The notes beneath the pieces are model-generated. The model was not told the DNA's origin. It made no database searches and worked only from the letters and a program-made list of their open reading frames with translations. A program made the position numbers and the translations under genes. From contig JAFLSG010000005.1 of NCBI GenBank assembly GCA_022511065.1, positions 27,828 through 91,827 of the forward strand: a stretch of 64,000 nucleotides of DNA, given 5' to 3'. Below are positions 52,238 through 61,446 of the stretch, piece after piece. This DNA comes from Prevotella sp. Its GTDB lineage: Bacteria; Bacteroidota; Bacteroidia; Bacteroidales; Bacteroidaceae. How positions within the stretch are numbered: position 1 is the first letter of the stretch; each line of letters starts with the position of its first letter.

Positions 52238-53218
52238 ATGCTACTTAATTCCTTGTTCATTATCGTAGGTATCGCCCTCATCATTTGGGGAGCAGACCGG
52301 ATGACTGAGGGAGCATCCTCTTTGGCGCGTGGCATGCGCGTGTCTGAAATCGTGATTGGCTTGACCATCGTGGCGGCAGGTACTTCCGCCCCCGAGCTGT
52401 TCGTCAGTCTTGTGTCTGCCTTCCGGGGCAGTGCAGACATGGCAGTCGGTAACGTCGTGGGTTCCAATATCTTCAATACGATGCTCATCGTGGGCTGCTC
52501 CGCCGTCGTCGCACCGATGGCCGTCTCACGCGATACCGTGACCAAGGATATTCCCTTTGCTTTTGTTGCCTCCCTGCTGTTGTTCGTGCTTTGTTTCGAC
52601 GACATGGACTCCGTGCATCTTTGGGGCAATGAGATTAATCGCTCCGACGGTATCGTGCTGCTCGTAGGCTTCTCGGCTTTCATGGCATACACATTCCATG
52701 TTGCCCGAAAGGAGGGGAAGTTGCTGCCGAGTGATGCCGGCGAGATTGTGCAGCGTCCGAAGGATTTCAGCAACTTGCGGCGCGACCTTTTCTTCATTTT
52801 CCTCGGTCTGGCGTGTCTTATCGGCGGTAGTGAACTGTTCGTCAATGCCGCTTCCTATGTGGCTCACCGCTTCGGCATCCGGCAGAGTGTCATCGGTCTG
52901 ACCATCGTGGCAGGCGGCACCTCGCTGCCCGAGCTTGCCACGAGTGTGGTGGCTGCCTACAAAGGGCGTTCCGCCATTGCCATCGGCAATGTTTTGGGCT
53001 CCTGCGTGTTCAATATCCTGCTGATCCTCGGTCTTACGGCCGTCATTCATCCTCTCCGTATCATCAACATCACCATCGTGGATCTGACGATGCTGTTTCT
53101 TAGTGTCGGTTTCCTTTGGCTTTGCGCCTTCACGAAATACTCCATTTCCCGCCGCGAAGGGCTTGTGCTGATAGCCGGCTTTGCCGCCTATATGGCGTGG
53201 CTGTTCTTCTTGTTGTAA
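52238..53218 (+). CDS. Calcium/sodium antiporter (CaCA family)
   Basis: A 326-residue membrane protein with ten hydrophobic segments and the two inverted alpha repeats of CaCA exchangers: GLTIVAAGTSAPELFVSLVS with GNVVGSNIFNTMLIVG, and GLTIVAGGTSLPELATSVVA with GNVLGSCVFNILLILG. A hydrophilic loop lies near the middle (about residues 155-185). YrbG-type Na/Ca or K-dependent exchange is likely; ion not shown. Closes the plus-strand block before a strong convergent terminator. Confidence 0.9.
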   Translation: MLLNSLFIIVGIALIIWGADRMTEGASSLARGMRVSEIVIGLTIVAAGTSAPELFVSLVSAFRGSADMAVGNVVGSNIFNTMLIVGCSAVVAPMAVSRDTVTKDIPFAFVASLLLFVLCFDDMDSVHLWGNEINRSDGIVLLVGFSAFMAYTFHVARKEGKLLPSDAGEIVQRPKDFSNLRRDLFFIFLGLACLIGGSELFVNAASYVAHRFGIRQSVIGLTIVAGGTSLPELATSVVAAYKGRSAIAIGNVLGSCVFNILLILGLTAVIHPLRIINITIVDLTMLFLSVGFLWLCAFTKYSISRREGLVLIAGFAAYMAWLFFLL

Positions 53219-53259
53219 GTCTTATGATTGTTACCGATAATTGGTAATGTCAGATATAA

Positions 53260-53300
53260 GAATGGGGATAATCCGATGTGTGGATTATCCCCATTCTTTT
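53260..53300. terminator. Bidirectional terminator between antiporter and glnN
   Basis: GAATGGGGATAATCC and GGATTATCCCCATTC form a perfect 15-bp stem with a 7-nt loop, followed by TTTT on the plus strand. Confidence 0.85.
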
Positions 53301-53304
53301 GATG

Positions 53305-55497
53305 CTATCGGATGAAAAGCAACTCCCGATATTTGGGAAGTGTCCAAAGGCCATCCTCGACAATCATCTCGAGGTGGTCTATCTGGTTGCGTATGGCCTC
53401 CATCTTGGGGCATACGGTGTCATGGTAGGCGAGGGCGCGGTGGTGAATGCTCTCAATGCGGTTGGCGACGCGGCGCGCCTCGGTGAGTTCATCCACGAGC
53501 CGCTCAATCTGCTCCGTGCGCTCGGCAATCTCCTCGATGAGCTTCATATTGCGCATGGAGAGGCGCTCGGCGCGCTCGGCAGGGAAGACATCCTTCATGC
53601 CCTGCACGTTCTTGATGAGTTGGCTCTGATAGTGGGTTGATACAGGGATGATGTGGTTCATTGAGAGGTCGCCCATGACGCGCGCCTCAATCTGCACGGT
53701 CTTCACGTAGGTCTCCCATTTCACCTCGTTGCGGGCCTCCAACTCCTTTCGGTTCATGACCTTGGTGGATTCAAACATCCGCACGCTGGCCTCGTCAAGA
53801 TAGTGCTCGAAGATGACGGGACACGATTTCTCCGTGTCAAGTCCGCGGCGTGCAGCTTCCTCCACCCACTCCTCACTGTAACCGTTGCCGTCGAAGCGGA
53901 TGGGTTTGCAGGTCTTGATGTCCTCACGCAATACGTCGAGGATGGCAGACACCTTGCTCTCTCCCTGCTGGATGCGTGCCTCCACACGATGACTGAATGC
54001 GTCAAGTGCCTCTGCCACGGCGGAATTGAGGGCAATCATCGCAGAAGCGCAGTTGGCGCTTGAACCGGGGGCACGGAACTCGAAGCGGTTGCCGGTAAAG
54101 GCGAATGGCGATGTGCGGTTGCGATCCGTATTGTCAATGATGAGGTCGGGAATCTGCGGGATGTCCATCTCCATGCCCTGCTTACCTTTCAAGTTGAATA
54201 AATCCTCCTTGTCGCTCTGCTCAATATGGTCGAGTAGTTCCGTGAGCTGCTTGCCGAGGAAGGTGGATATAATGGCAGGGGGAGCCTCATTGCCTCCGAG
54301 ACGATGTGCATTGGTGGCGCTCATGATAGATGCTTTGAGCAATCCATTGTGGCGATGCACCGCCATCAGTGTCTCCACGATGAAGGTCACAAAACGCAGA
54401 TTTTCCTCCGGCGTCTTGCCGGGCGCATGGAGCAATGTGCCGTTGTCGGCGGTGAGACTCCAGTTGTTGTGCTTGCCTGAGCCGTTGATGCCATCGAAGG
54501 GCTTTTCGTGGAGCAATACGCGGAAACCGTGATTGCGCGCCACGCGCTTCATGAGTGACATCAGCAGCATGTTGTGATCGACTGCCAGATTGCACTCCTC
54601 AAAGATAGGGGCAAGTTCAAATTGGTTGGGGGCTACCTCATTATGGCGCGTCTTTACGGGAATAGCTAACTCAAGCGCCTGCACCTCAAGGTCTTTCATG
54701 AATGCCTGCACACGGTCGGGAATCGTGCCGAAATAGTGGTCATCCATCTGCTGATTCTTCGCACTCTCGTGACCCATCAGCGTGCGCCCTGTCATCAGCA
54801 AGTCGGGGCGGGCAGAGTAAAGTCCTTCATCCACAAGGAAATACTCCTGTTCCCAACCGAGATTGACCTGCACCTTCCGCACATCATCATAGAAAAGTCG
54901 GCAGACCTCAGTAGCCGCCTTGCCCACGGCATGGAGGGCACGGAGCAGGGGAGCCTTGTAGTCGAGCGCCTCGCCCGTATAGGAAATAAATATGGTGGGA
55001 ATACAAAGCGTGTCGTCGATGATGAATACAGGCGAGGTAGGGTCCCATGCCGAGTAGCCTCGGGCCTCAAACGTGTTGCGGATGCCACCGTTGGGGAAGG
55101 AAGAGGCATCAGGCTCTTGTTGCACGAGCAACTTGCCCGAGAAGTTTTCTATCATCCCTCCCTTGCCGTCGTGCTCCACGAAGGCATCATGTTTCTCGGC
55201 TGTTCCTTCCGTAAGTGGTTGGAACCAGTGCGTGTAGTGGGTGGCGCCCATCTCCTGCGCCCACCGCTTCATGCCCTGTGCCACGGCATCGGCGATGCTT
55301 CGGTCAAGGCGTGCACCATTGTCGATGACATCCACGAGTTTCGCATAGACACCTGCGGGCAGGTATTTATACATCTTCTCACGATTGAAGACGTATTTGC
55401 CGAAATATTCGGAAGGCCGCTCGGAGGGAGTGCTTACTTCAATGGCTTTCTTCTTGAAAGCCTCCTCCACGACCCGGAATCTAAGTAAGTTTGACAT
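53305..55497 (-). CDS. glnN: Glutamine synthetase type III
   Basis: A 730-residue GSIII, the large Bacteroides-type enzyme making glutamine from glutamate, ammonia and ATP. Recognised by its N-terminal half (YFGKYVFNREKMYKYLPAGV, THYTHWFQPLTEGTAEKHD) and the catalytic block EVAPNQFELAP followed by NGSGKHNNWSL. Its length is typical of GSIII (about 700-730) and well above GSI. It lies 26 nt after aguB and probably in the same transcript, where it could capture ammonia released by AguA and AguB. Identification is secure. Confidence 0.95.
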   Translation of the reverse strand: MSNLLRFRVVEEAFKKKAIEVSTPSERPSEYFGKYVFNREKMYKYLPAGVYAKLVDVIDNGARLDRSIADAVAQGMKRWAQEMGATHYTHWFQPLTEGTAEKHDAFVEHDGKGGMIENFSGKLLVQQEPDASSFPNGGIRNTFEARGYSAWDPTSPVFIIDDTLCIPTIFISYTGEALDYKAPLLRALHAVGKAATEVCRLFYDDVRKVQVNLGWEQEYFLVDEGLYSARPDLLMTGRTLMGHESAKNQQMDDHYFGTIPDRVQAFMKDLEVQALELAIPVKTRHNEVAPNQFELAPIFEECNLAVDHNMLLMSLMKRVARNHGFRVLLHEKPFDGINGSGKHNNWSLTADNGTLLHAPGKTPEENLRFVTFIVETLMAVHRHNGLLKASIMSATNAHRLGGNEAPPAIISTFLGKQLTELLDHIEQSDKEDLFNLKGKQGMEMDIPQIPDLIIDNTDRNRTSPFAFTGNRFEFRAPGSSANCASAMIALNSAVAEALDAFSHRVEARIQQGESKVSAILDVLREDIKTCKPIRFDGNGYSEEWVEEAARRGLDTEKSCPVIFEHYLDEASVRMFESTKVMNRKELEARNEVKWETYVKTVQIEARVMGDLSMNHIIPVSTHYQSQLIKNVQGMKDVFPAERAERLSMRNMKLIEEIAERTEQIERLVDELTEARRVANRIESIHHRALAYHDTVCPKMEAIRNQIDHLEMIVEDGLWTLPKYRELLFIR

Positions 55498-55523
55498 TTC
55501 TTTTTTGGATATTTGAAGTTTGC

Positions 55524-56408
55524 TTAATCAATGAATCTCTGGGTGATGCCGCCGTATTCGTCTATGCGGCGGTCGCGGAGGAAGGGCCACCATCGTCGCA
55601 CTTGTTCGGAGTGCTCCATGTCCATCTCCACGATAATGCTCTCCTCATCGTTGTCGGATGCCTCATAGACGATTTCCCCTTGCGCACCCGCCACGAAGGA
55701 AGTGCCCCAGAACTGGATGCCGCCCGTCTGCCCGCTTGGGTCGGGCTCGTGCCCCACACGATTGACTGCCACCACGGGAATTCCATTTGCCACGGCATGG
55801 CCTCGCATCACGGTCTGCCATGCCCTGCGCTGCCGCTGTTGTTCGTCGGGCGTGTCGTTCAGGGCATAGCCGATGGCAGTGGGGTAGATGAGCAGTTCTG
55901 CGCCTTGCAAAGCCATCAGGCGGGCAGCCTCGGGATACCACTGATCCCAACATACCATCACGCCGAGCTTACCCACCGATGTCTGTATCGGATGGAAACC
56001 CAAATCGCCGGGCGTGAAATAGAATTTCTCATAATAGGCAGGGTCGTCGGGGATGTGCATCTTGCGGTAGATGCCCGCAATGCTCCCATCCTTTTCCAAG
56101 ACTACCGCCGTATTGTGATATAGTCCCGCCGCACGCCGCTCAAATAGCGAGGCGACGATAACCACGCCGAACTTTTGGGCAAGTTCTGCATAGAATTCTG
56201 TGGAAGGACCGGGAATCGGCTCGGCAAGGTCGAACATATCGACATCCTCCGTCTGGCAGAAATAGAGGCTATTGTGCAGCTCTTGCAGTACGATGAGTTC
56301 TGCGCCCCGCTTGGCAAGGTCTTTGATACCCTCGCCGAGACGGAGCATATTGTCTTTGGTGTCAGCAGTGTTGTGCTGCTGCAAAAATCCTATCTTGAGT
56401 TCTTTCAT
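55524..56408 (-). CDS. aguB: N-carbamoylputrescine amidase
   Basis: A 294-residue nitrilase-superfamily amidase converting N-carbamoylputrescine to putrescine, CO2 and ammonia. The Glu-Lys-Cys triad is visible: VLQELHNSLYF (Glu), YRKMHIPDDPAYYEKFYF (Lys) and MVCWDQWYPEAARL (Cys). The YYEKFYF loop is characteristic of AguB. Overlaps aguA by 4 nt (56405-56408). Confidence 0.94.
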   Translation of the reverse strand: MKELKIGFLQQHNTADTKDNMLRLGEGIKDLAKRGAELIVLQELHNSLYFCQTEDVDMFDLAEPIPGPSTEFYAELAQKFGVVIVASLFERRAAGLYHNTAVVLEKDGSIAGIYRKMHIPDDPAYYEKFYFTPGDLGFHPIQTSVGKLGVMVCWDQWYPEAARLMALQGAELLIYPTAIGYALNDTPDEQQRQRRAWQTVMRGHAVANGIPVVAVNRVGHEPDPSGQTGGIQFWGTSFVAGAQGEIVYEASDNDEESIIVEMDMEHSEQVRRWWPFLRDRRIDEYGGITQRFID

Positions 56409-57370
56409 ATCCGTGGGAATTGCATGGTACAGCAGTGGAGACTCCCGTGCTGCTTGATGATACTGCGGCAGTCAATGCCGATGATTTCGCGATGGGGGAA
56501 TGCCTCGCCGATGATGCGCATCGCCTCTTCATCAAGGTCGGGCTGTGCGTATGTGGGGCATAGCACGGCATCGTTGATGATGAGGAAATTGGCGTAGGTA
56601 GCCGGCAACCGCTCGCCATCGTGGTAGATGGGGCGGGGCATCGGTAGTTTCTTCAGTTGGTATGGTTTGCCGTCCATCGTGCGGAAAGTAGATAGCTGTG
56701 CCTCCATGAGTCTCAGCTCTTCGTATTGCTCATCGGCAGGGTCATCGCAACCAACATACAACAGCGTATCGTCAGGGCAGATGCGGACGAGCGTATCAAT
56801 ATGCCCGTCGGTATCATCCCCCGTGAGATTGCCGTGGTCAATCCAAAGCACCCGCTCAACGTGGAGTTCACGCTTCAGCCGCTGCTCGATTTCCGCCTGT
56901 GTCATCGGTTGGTTGCGGTGAGGAGCCATCAGACAGCCCGTCGTAGTGAAGAGCGTACCCTTGCCGTCGCTCTCAATAGAGCCACCTTCAAGCACGAAGT
57001 CCAAGCAATCAACGTATTCACCTTGAAACGTGCCATCGTCGAACAGACGGCGGTTGATGGCATTGTCAAGTTCTGCCGCAAACTTCTCGCCCCAGCCATT
57101 GAAGCAGAAATCGAGATAACGGGCATGGCCGCAATCATCCACAAGCGTGATAAATCCGTGGTCGCGCGCCCAAGTGTCGTTTGACGGCTCGCCAACAATC
57201 AGCAGTTCTTCACGTTTCCGTATCTCGCGTGCCATCTCCTCGTAGGTGGCGGTAATCTCGTTGAGCATAGGTGCCCAGTCGGTGCGCGCATGCGGCCAAG
57301 TGAGCTGCACGCCCCATTGTGGCTCCCATTCGGCAGGCAGTCGCCAAAAGTCTTTTACGGGTCTCTCCAT
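56405..57370 (-). CDS. aguA: Agmatine deiminase
   Basis: A 321-residue agmatine deiminase hydrolysing agmatine to N-carbamoylputrescine and ammonia. Conserved parts are MPAEWEPQ-type opening (LPAEWEPQWGVQLTWPH), EGGSIESDGKGTLFTT, WIDHGNLTGDDTDGHID and the catalytic Cys near the end (HGSLHCCTM). ATG 57370 is used because the -7 box at 57380-57387 makes the earlier ATG (57382) unreadable. The leader is then nearly absent. First gene of an aguA-aguB-glnN cluster. Confidence 0.94.
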   Translation of the reverse strand: MERPVKDFWRLPAEWEPQWGVQLTWPHARTDWAPMLNEITATYEEMAREIRKREELLIVGEPSNDTWARDHGFITLVDDCGHARYLDFCFNGWGEKFAAELDNAINRRLFDDGTFQGEYVDCLDFVLEGGSIESDGKGTLFTTTGCLMAPHRNQPMTQAEIEQRLKRELHVERVLWIDHGNLTGDDTDGHIDTLVRICPDDTLLYVGCDDPADEQYEELRLMEAQLSTFRTMDGKPYQLKKLPMPRPIYHDGERLPATYANFLIINDAVLCPTYAQPDLDEEAMRIIGEAFPHREIIGIDCRSIIKQHGSLHCCTMQFPRI

Positions 57371-57379
57371 ATCAGGGGA

Positions 57380-57387
57380 CAAAGGTA
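57380..57387 (-). promoter_or_regulatory. -7 box of aguA-aguB-glnN
   Basis: TACCTTTG on the minus strand, 9 nt before the chosen aguA start codon, implying a very short leader. Confidence 0.6.
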
Positions 57388-57481
57388 CAACAATTTTATG
57401 ATAATCAGCAATCTTGGGGCATTTATCGTTAAAAACGCTTAATTAAAAAGGGCGGCGATGCTGCGTCTCAGCTTTTCTTTG

Positions 57482-57489
57482 TACCTTTG
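57482..57489 (+). promoter_or_regulatory. -7 box of the Nif3-like gene
   Basis: TACCTTTG on the plus strand, 20 nt before the GTG start codon. Confidence 0.55.
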
Positions 57490-57509
57490 CACCGAAAATA
57501 TGCATTAGC

Positions 57510-58295
57510 GTGAAAATAAAGGATGTATTGAGCGCCCTTGAACGATTCGCGCCTCTGCCCTTACAGGAAAGTTGGGATAATGCTGGCCTGCAAGTAGGAT
57601 TGACAGAGACGGAGGTTTCAGGGGCATTATTGTGTTTAGACGTGAACGAGCGAATCGTGGACGAGGCGATTGCGAAAGGGTGTAACCTCATCGTGTCGCA
57701 TCATCCGCTGTTGTTTCGCGGACTGAAGACTATCAGCGACCTGACCGATGTGCAGCGCACGGTGATGAAGGCAATCGAGAACCACCTGTGTGTCGTGTCA
57801 ATGCACACGAACCTCGATAACGCCAAAGGAGGTGTGAACTTCAAGATAGCAGAGAAATTGGGATTGAAGGATGTCAATTTCTTTGCATCGAAATGCGTGA
57901 ACGGAATAGAGGCGGGTAGTGGTGTCGTTGGTATGCTGGAGCAGCCGATGGCAGCCGATGATTTCGTGCTGTTGGTCAAGAAAGCTTTCGCGGTGGAGTG
58001 TGCCATGTGCAACGAATTGCTGCGCCGACCCGTGCAGCGCATAGCTATCTGCGGCGGGGCAGGGGACTTTTTACTTGATGAGGCAATCGCTTGTGGAGCA
58101 GATGCTTTCATCACGGGCGAGATGCACTATCATCAATACTTTGGCTATGAGCAGCGCATTCAGATATGTGTCATCGGGCATTATCAGAGCGAGCAGTTCA
58201 CGAGCGAGATTTTCCGTGACATCATCGGGGAGGCTTGCCCGGAGGTCAGGACGGTCATTGCCGAGACGGTGACCAATCCCATCCTGTATTTGTAA
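57510..58295 (+). CDS. Nif3-like dinuclear metal centre hexameric protein
   Basis: A 261-residue Nif3/YbgI/DUF34 protein. Metal-binding residues are in SHHPLLFRG, MHTNLDNAKGG and a late GHYQSEQF. Its start is a GTG (57510), since the only nearby ATG is out of frame and hits a stop; the -7 box supports it. Member proteins bind two metals in a toroid hexamer; substrate unknown (GTP cyclohydrolase II-like activity was reported for some). Followed 43 nt later by a coiled-coil zinc-ribbon gene. Confidence 0.88.
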   Translation: MKIKDVLSALERFAPLPLQESWDNAGLQVGLTETEVSGALLCLDVNERIVDEAIAKGCNLIVSHHPLLFRGLKTISDLTDVQRTVMKAIENHLCVVSMHTNLDNAKGGVNFKIAEKLGLKDVNFFASKCVNGIEAGSGVVGMLEQPMAADDFVLLVKKAFAVECAMCNELLRRPVQRIAICGGAGDFLLDEAIACGADAFITGEMHYHQYFGYEQRIQICVIGHYQSEQFTSEIFRDIIGEACPEVRTVIAETVTNPILYL

Positions 58296-58338
58296 GAAAC
58301 TGATTTAAACATTATTCATTCATAAAATTGTAAATATC

Positions 58339-59196
58339 ATGGCAAAGAAAGATCCGCAGGAAATGCCGGTGGAAGAGAAACTGAAGACGCTTTATCAGCT
58401 TCAGTCTGCCCTCTCGGCGATTGACGAGAAGAGGGCATTGAGAGGTGAACTTCCTTTGGAGGTTCAGGACCTGGAAGACGAAATCGAGGGACTCACCACC
58501 CGTATCGCGAAAATCAAGACTGACATCGATGAGTTTCAGAAGGCTATCGTGCTGAAGAAGGGCGAGATTGCTGATGCTGAGGCAAGTGTCGCACGCTACA
58601 AGGGTCAGTTGGAGGAAGTGAAGAACAACCGCGAGTATGACACGCTGAGCAAGGAAATCGAGTTCCAGACGTTGGAAATCGAGCTTTGCAACAAGAAGAT
58701 TCGCGAGGCTGAGACCCGTATCAAGGAGAAGAACTTTGAACTGACGGAGAATGAGAATGTCATCAAGGAGCGTCAGGCTGATCTCGAGGTGAAGCGTGGC
58801 GAGTTGGATGAAATCATGGCTGAGACCCGTGCCGAGGAGGATAAACTGAAGGAGAAAGTGAAGGATTTGGAGGCGAAGATTGAGTATCGTCTGCTGACCT
58901 CTTTCAAGCGCATCCGCAAGAATGCCCGCAATGGTCTGGGTATCGTTTATGTGCAGCGTGATGCCTGTGGTGGTTGCTTCAACAAGATTCCGCCCCAGCG
59001 TCAGCTTGACATCAAGATGCACAAGAAAATCATCGTGTGTGAGTATTGCGGTCGTATCATGATTGACCCGGAACTCGCAGGCATCAAGCCCGAGAAGACA
59101 CACGCAGCATCTGAGGAGAAGAAGACCACCCGCAAGCGTTCCATCCGCAAGACCTCTACCTCAAAGAAGGCTACGGATGCGAATGACATGGAGTAA
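58339..59196 (+). CDS. Coiled-coil protein with C4 zinc ribbon (CT398 type)
   Basis: A 285-residue protein. A long heptad-rich coiled coil (about residues 10-190) is followed by a C4 zinc ribbon with cysteine pairs in RDACGGCFN and VCEYCGRI. The final 40 residues are Lys/Arg/Ser/Thr-rich. This architecture (zf-RING_7/CT398) is widely found next to Nif3 genes; function unknown, but links to type III secretion and flagellar proteins have been reported for a chlamydial member. Cotranscribed with the Nif3-like gene. Confidence 0.88.
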   Translation: MAKKDPQEMPVEEKLKTLYQLQSALSAIDEKRALRGELPLEVQDLEDEIEGLTTRIAKIKTDIDEFQKAIVLKKGEIADAEASVARYKGQLEEVKNNREYDTLSKEIEFQTLEIELCNKKIREAETRIKEKNFELTENENVIKERQADLEVKRGELDEIMAETRAEEDKLKEKVKDLEAKIEYRLLTSFKRIRKNARNGLGIVYVQRDACGGCFNKIPPQRQLDIKMHKKIIVCEYCGRIMIDPELAGIKPEKTHAASEEKKTTRKRSIRKTSTSKKATDANDME

Positions 59197-59201
59197 TCCT
59201 G

Positions 59202-59651
59202 TCAAAGGTTTTCGTAATCAGGAATATCCTGTAAGAATAAATATTTTTGGTGTTCGTAATCCATCTTGCAGCAATAGTGCTGAAGGCCGTTGCTCACGAT
59301 GAGATAATCCACTTTCAGCAGAAGATTGTAGGCCGAGATCTGGTCGAACGTCTTCTGCTGAATTTGTATGGTCGGAGCTTTGTATTCGATGATCATGCAC
59401 GGAGCCGCCACCTTATTATATAATATAGAGTCGCATCGCAGCCGCTTTTCCCCGATTTTCAGTTCAATCTCGTTTCCAAGCAGCCCCTTAGGATAGCCTT
59501 TGTGCTCCATAAGGTAGTGGACGAAGTGCTGGCGCACCCATTCTTCAGGTGTCAGCGCGACATATTTTCGGCGCAAAACGTCGAAAATCATGCGCTTACC
59601 CGCCTTTTCGGTGATTTTTATGTCGTAAGGTGGAAGGTTTAGTCGATACAT
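59202..59651 (-). CDS. HsdR N-terminal-like (PD-(D/E)XK) protein
   Basis: A 149-residue protein of the HSDR_N_2 type. The nuclease-like core is IGEKRLRCDSILYNK with Asp, then PCMIIEYKAP with Glu and Lys, the D...ExK pattern of type I restriction enzyme N-terminal domains. No methylase or specificity subunit is adjacent, so it is not a restriction locus. Found in many Bacteroidetes beside holA. Divergent from holA with overlapping -7 boxes. Its role is unknown. Confidence 0.8.
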   Translation of the reverse strand: MYRLNLPPYDIKITEKAGKRMIFDVLRRKYVALTPEEWVRQHFVHYLMEHKGYPKGLLGNEIELKIGEKRLRCDSILYNKVAAPCMIIEYKAPTIQIQQKTFDQISAYNLLLKVDYLIVSNGLQHYCCKMDYEHQKYLFLQDIPDYENL

Positions 59652-59656
59652 TTTTG

Positions 59657-59675
59657 TAACTTTGCCACAAAATTA
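59657..59675. promoter_or_regulatory. Overlapping opposite -7 boxes of holA and the HsdR-like gene
   Basis: TAACTTTG (plus, 59657-59664) serves holA and TAATTTTG (minus, 59668-59675) serves the HsdR_N-like gene, only 3 nt apart and facing each other. The two polymerases cannot bind at once, so the promoters should compete. Confidence 0.6.
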
Positions 59676-59698
59676 CATATAAAATCCGAGATAACGCT

Positions 59699-60727
59699 AT
59701 GGCGGAGAGCAAAAATGTGACGTATGAAAGCATCATCCGTGACCTGAAAGCACGGAAATTCGCGCCCGTCTATTATCTGATGGGTGATGAGCCTTATTAT
59801 ATCGATAAGATTGCTGATTATATCGCTAACAATGCTCTTCAGCCAGAAGAGCGGGACTTTAATCAGACGGTCATGTTCGGTTCTGATGTGACCGCATCCC
59901 AGATTGCCGATGCTGCGCGCAGGTATCCGATGATGTCAGAGCATCAGGTGGTGATCGTCAAGGAGGCGCAAAACATCAAGAACACCGAGGCGTTGGAGAA
60001 GTATTTCAAGTCTCCCGTCGCCTCCACCATTTTGGTGATGTGCCACAAGAATGGTTCGATAGATGGGCGGAAGCGTGAATATGTGAAAGCAATCAATCAG
60101 GCGGGTGTCTTGTTCGAGAGCAAAAAACTCCGTGAGCGGGATTTGCCGCACTTCATCAGCAGCTATTTGCAAGCGCGCCAGGTGAGCATCGACCCGAAGT
60201 CGATTCAGATGGTGGCTGATAATATCGGGGCAGACTTGAGTCGTCTGACGGGTGAGCTTGATAAGATGATCCTGTCATTGCCCGAGCAAGATAGGAGAGT
60301 GACCCCGCAGGTGGTGGAGGAGCAGATTGGAGTCAGCAAGGAGTTCAACGGTTTTGAGCTTCGCGATGCGATTGTCAATCGAAATGTTTTCAAGGCAAAT
60401 CAGATAATCAAATACTTTGACGAAAATCCAAAGGCTGGAAGTATCTACTCATTTCTCCCGATGCTCTTCAATTACTTCCAGAATCTGATGATTGCCTATT
60501 ATGCTCCTAACAAACAGAGTCAGGAAGGGGTGGCGGAATGGTTGGAGTTGAGGTCACCGTGGGCTGCCAAGGATTACATGACGGGCATGCGAAACTACAC
60601 TGGAATGAAAGTGATGCAGATAATTTCCAAAATAAGAGAAATAGATGCCAAAAGTAAGGGTCTGGATAACCCAAATACCCCTCCGGGAGAGCTGATGAAG
60701 GAGCTAATCTTCTATATTTTGCACTAA
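59699..60727 (+). CDS. holA: DNA polymerase III subunit delta
   Basis: A 342-residue HolA, part of the clamp loader. The AAA+ like N-terminal fold begins FAPVYYLMGDEPYYIDKIADYI. The middle has QVVIVKEAQN and LVMCHKNG, and the C-terminal collar domain includes NAIFKANQII-type helix (DAIVNRNVFKANQIIKY). The usual delta length fits. Followed by a terminator at 60755-60790. Divergent partner of the HsdR_N-like gene. Confidence 0.94.
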   Translation: MAESKNVTYESIIRDLKARKFAPVYYLMGDEPYYIDKIADYIANNALQPEERDFNQTVMFGSDVTASQIADAARRYPMMSEHQVVIVKEAQNIKNTEALEKYFKSPVASTILVMCHKNGSIDGRKREYVKAINQAGVLFESKKLRERDLPHFISSYLQARQVSIDPKSIQMVADNIGADLSRLTGELDKMILSLPEQDRRVTPQVVEEQIGVSKEFNGFELRDAIVNRNVFKANQIIKYFDENPKAGSIYSFLPMLFNYFQNLMIAYYAPNKQSQEGVAEWLELRSPWAAKDYMTGMRNYTGMKVMQIISKIREIDAKSKGLDNPNTPPGELMKELIFYILH

Positions 60728-60754
60728 AATCGCCCTTTTTTTCGCGTAGAATTT

Positions 60755-60790
60755 GCTAAAAGTGTACTTTTCAGGTACACTTTTTTTAGC
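60755..60790 (+). terminator. holA terminator
   Basis: AAAAGTGTAC/GTACACTTTT stem (60758-60784) with a 7-nt loop; the T-rich 3' arm forms the tract. Confidence 0.8.
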
Positions 60791-61414
60791 CTCAAATCCC
60801 GATAATTACTGGTGTTTCGGGCAATTTGAACCCCTCCAAAACTCGCGTATTTTGAAATTTTTGTCCTGTTGTCCAGAATACGCGAAAAATGGCCAAAAAT
60901 CAGATTCTTGAGCATTCGGAATTGGGTACAAAACATTTTTTAAGATATTAATCTTTAAATCTAAATTGTTGTAATGTATCAAATCCTTAATTATGGTTTA
61001 TAAATATATAAATAAAGTGCAAATATTTAAATTGTTATATCTAAATTATCGACAAATGCAGAATATAAATTTGCGCAATTTAAATTCTTGAATCTATATT
61101 TATTCATGCTGATTTATGGACTATAATACGATAAAAGCCAGTTGTTTATGTGTAAATAGCAGAGGTATATGAGGTATTTAGATGATTATTCCTCCTGAAA
61201 CTGCATATTGGCTATGATTATCAAATAATAAATCTTAATATCTATTAGATAATCAGTTAATTACTTCATTTTACCGCTTTATAGGTTTGTAAAATCATAT
61301 TCTTATATTTCTGTTTTGTTTATAGAATTATATCCATAAACCATTGTTTTATATATCTAAATATAAATCTAAATTTTGAGCCGCAAAATTTATATTTATT
61401 TTCTCCGTTTAATA

Positions 61415-61446
61415 TTTGCAAGTACCAAATTTTTGCTTTAATTTTG
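61415..61446 (+). promoter_or_regulatory. Promoter of the XRE regulator gene
   Basis: TTTG at 61415-61418, a 20-nt spacer and TAATTTTG at 61439-61446. The 50-nt leader holds a small GGGCAAAATGCCC hairpin (61464-61476). Confidence 0.65.

Noticed and set aside
59202-59651. Type I restriction-modification locus
   Set aside because: Only a short HsdR N-terminal-like domain is present; no helicase domain, methylase or specificity gene is adjacent.
60724-60936. Minus-strand 70-codon frame after holA
   Set aside because: It covers the holA terminator and has no protein-like features.
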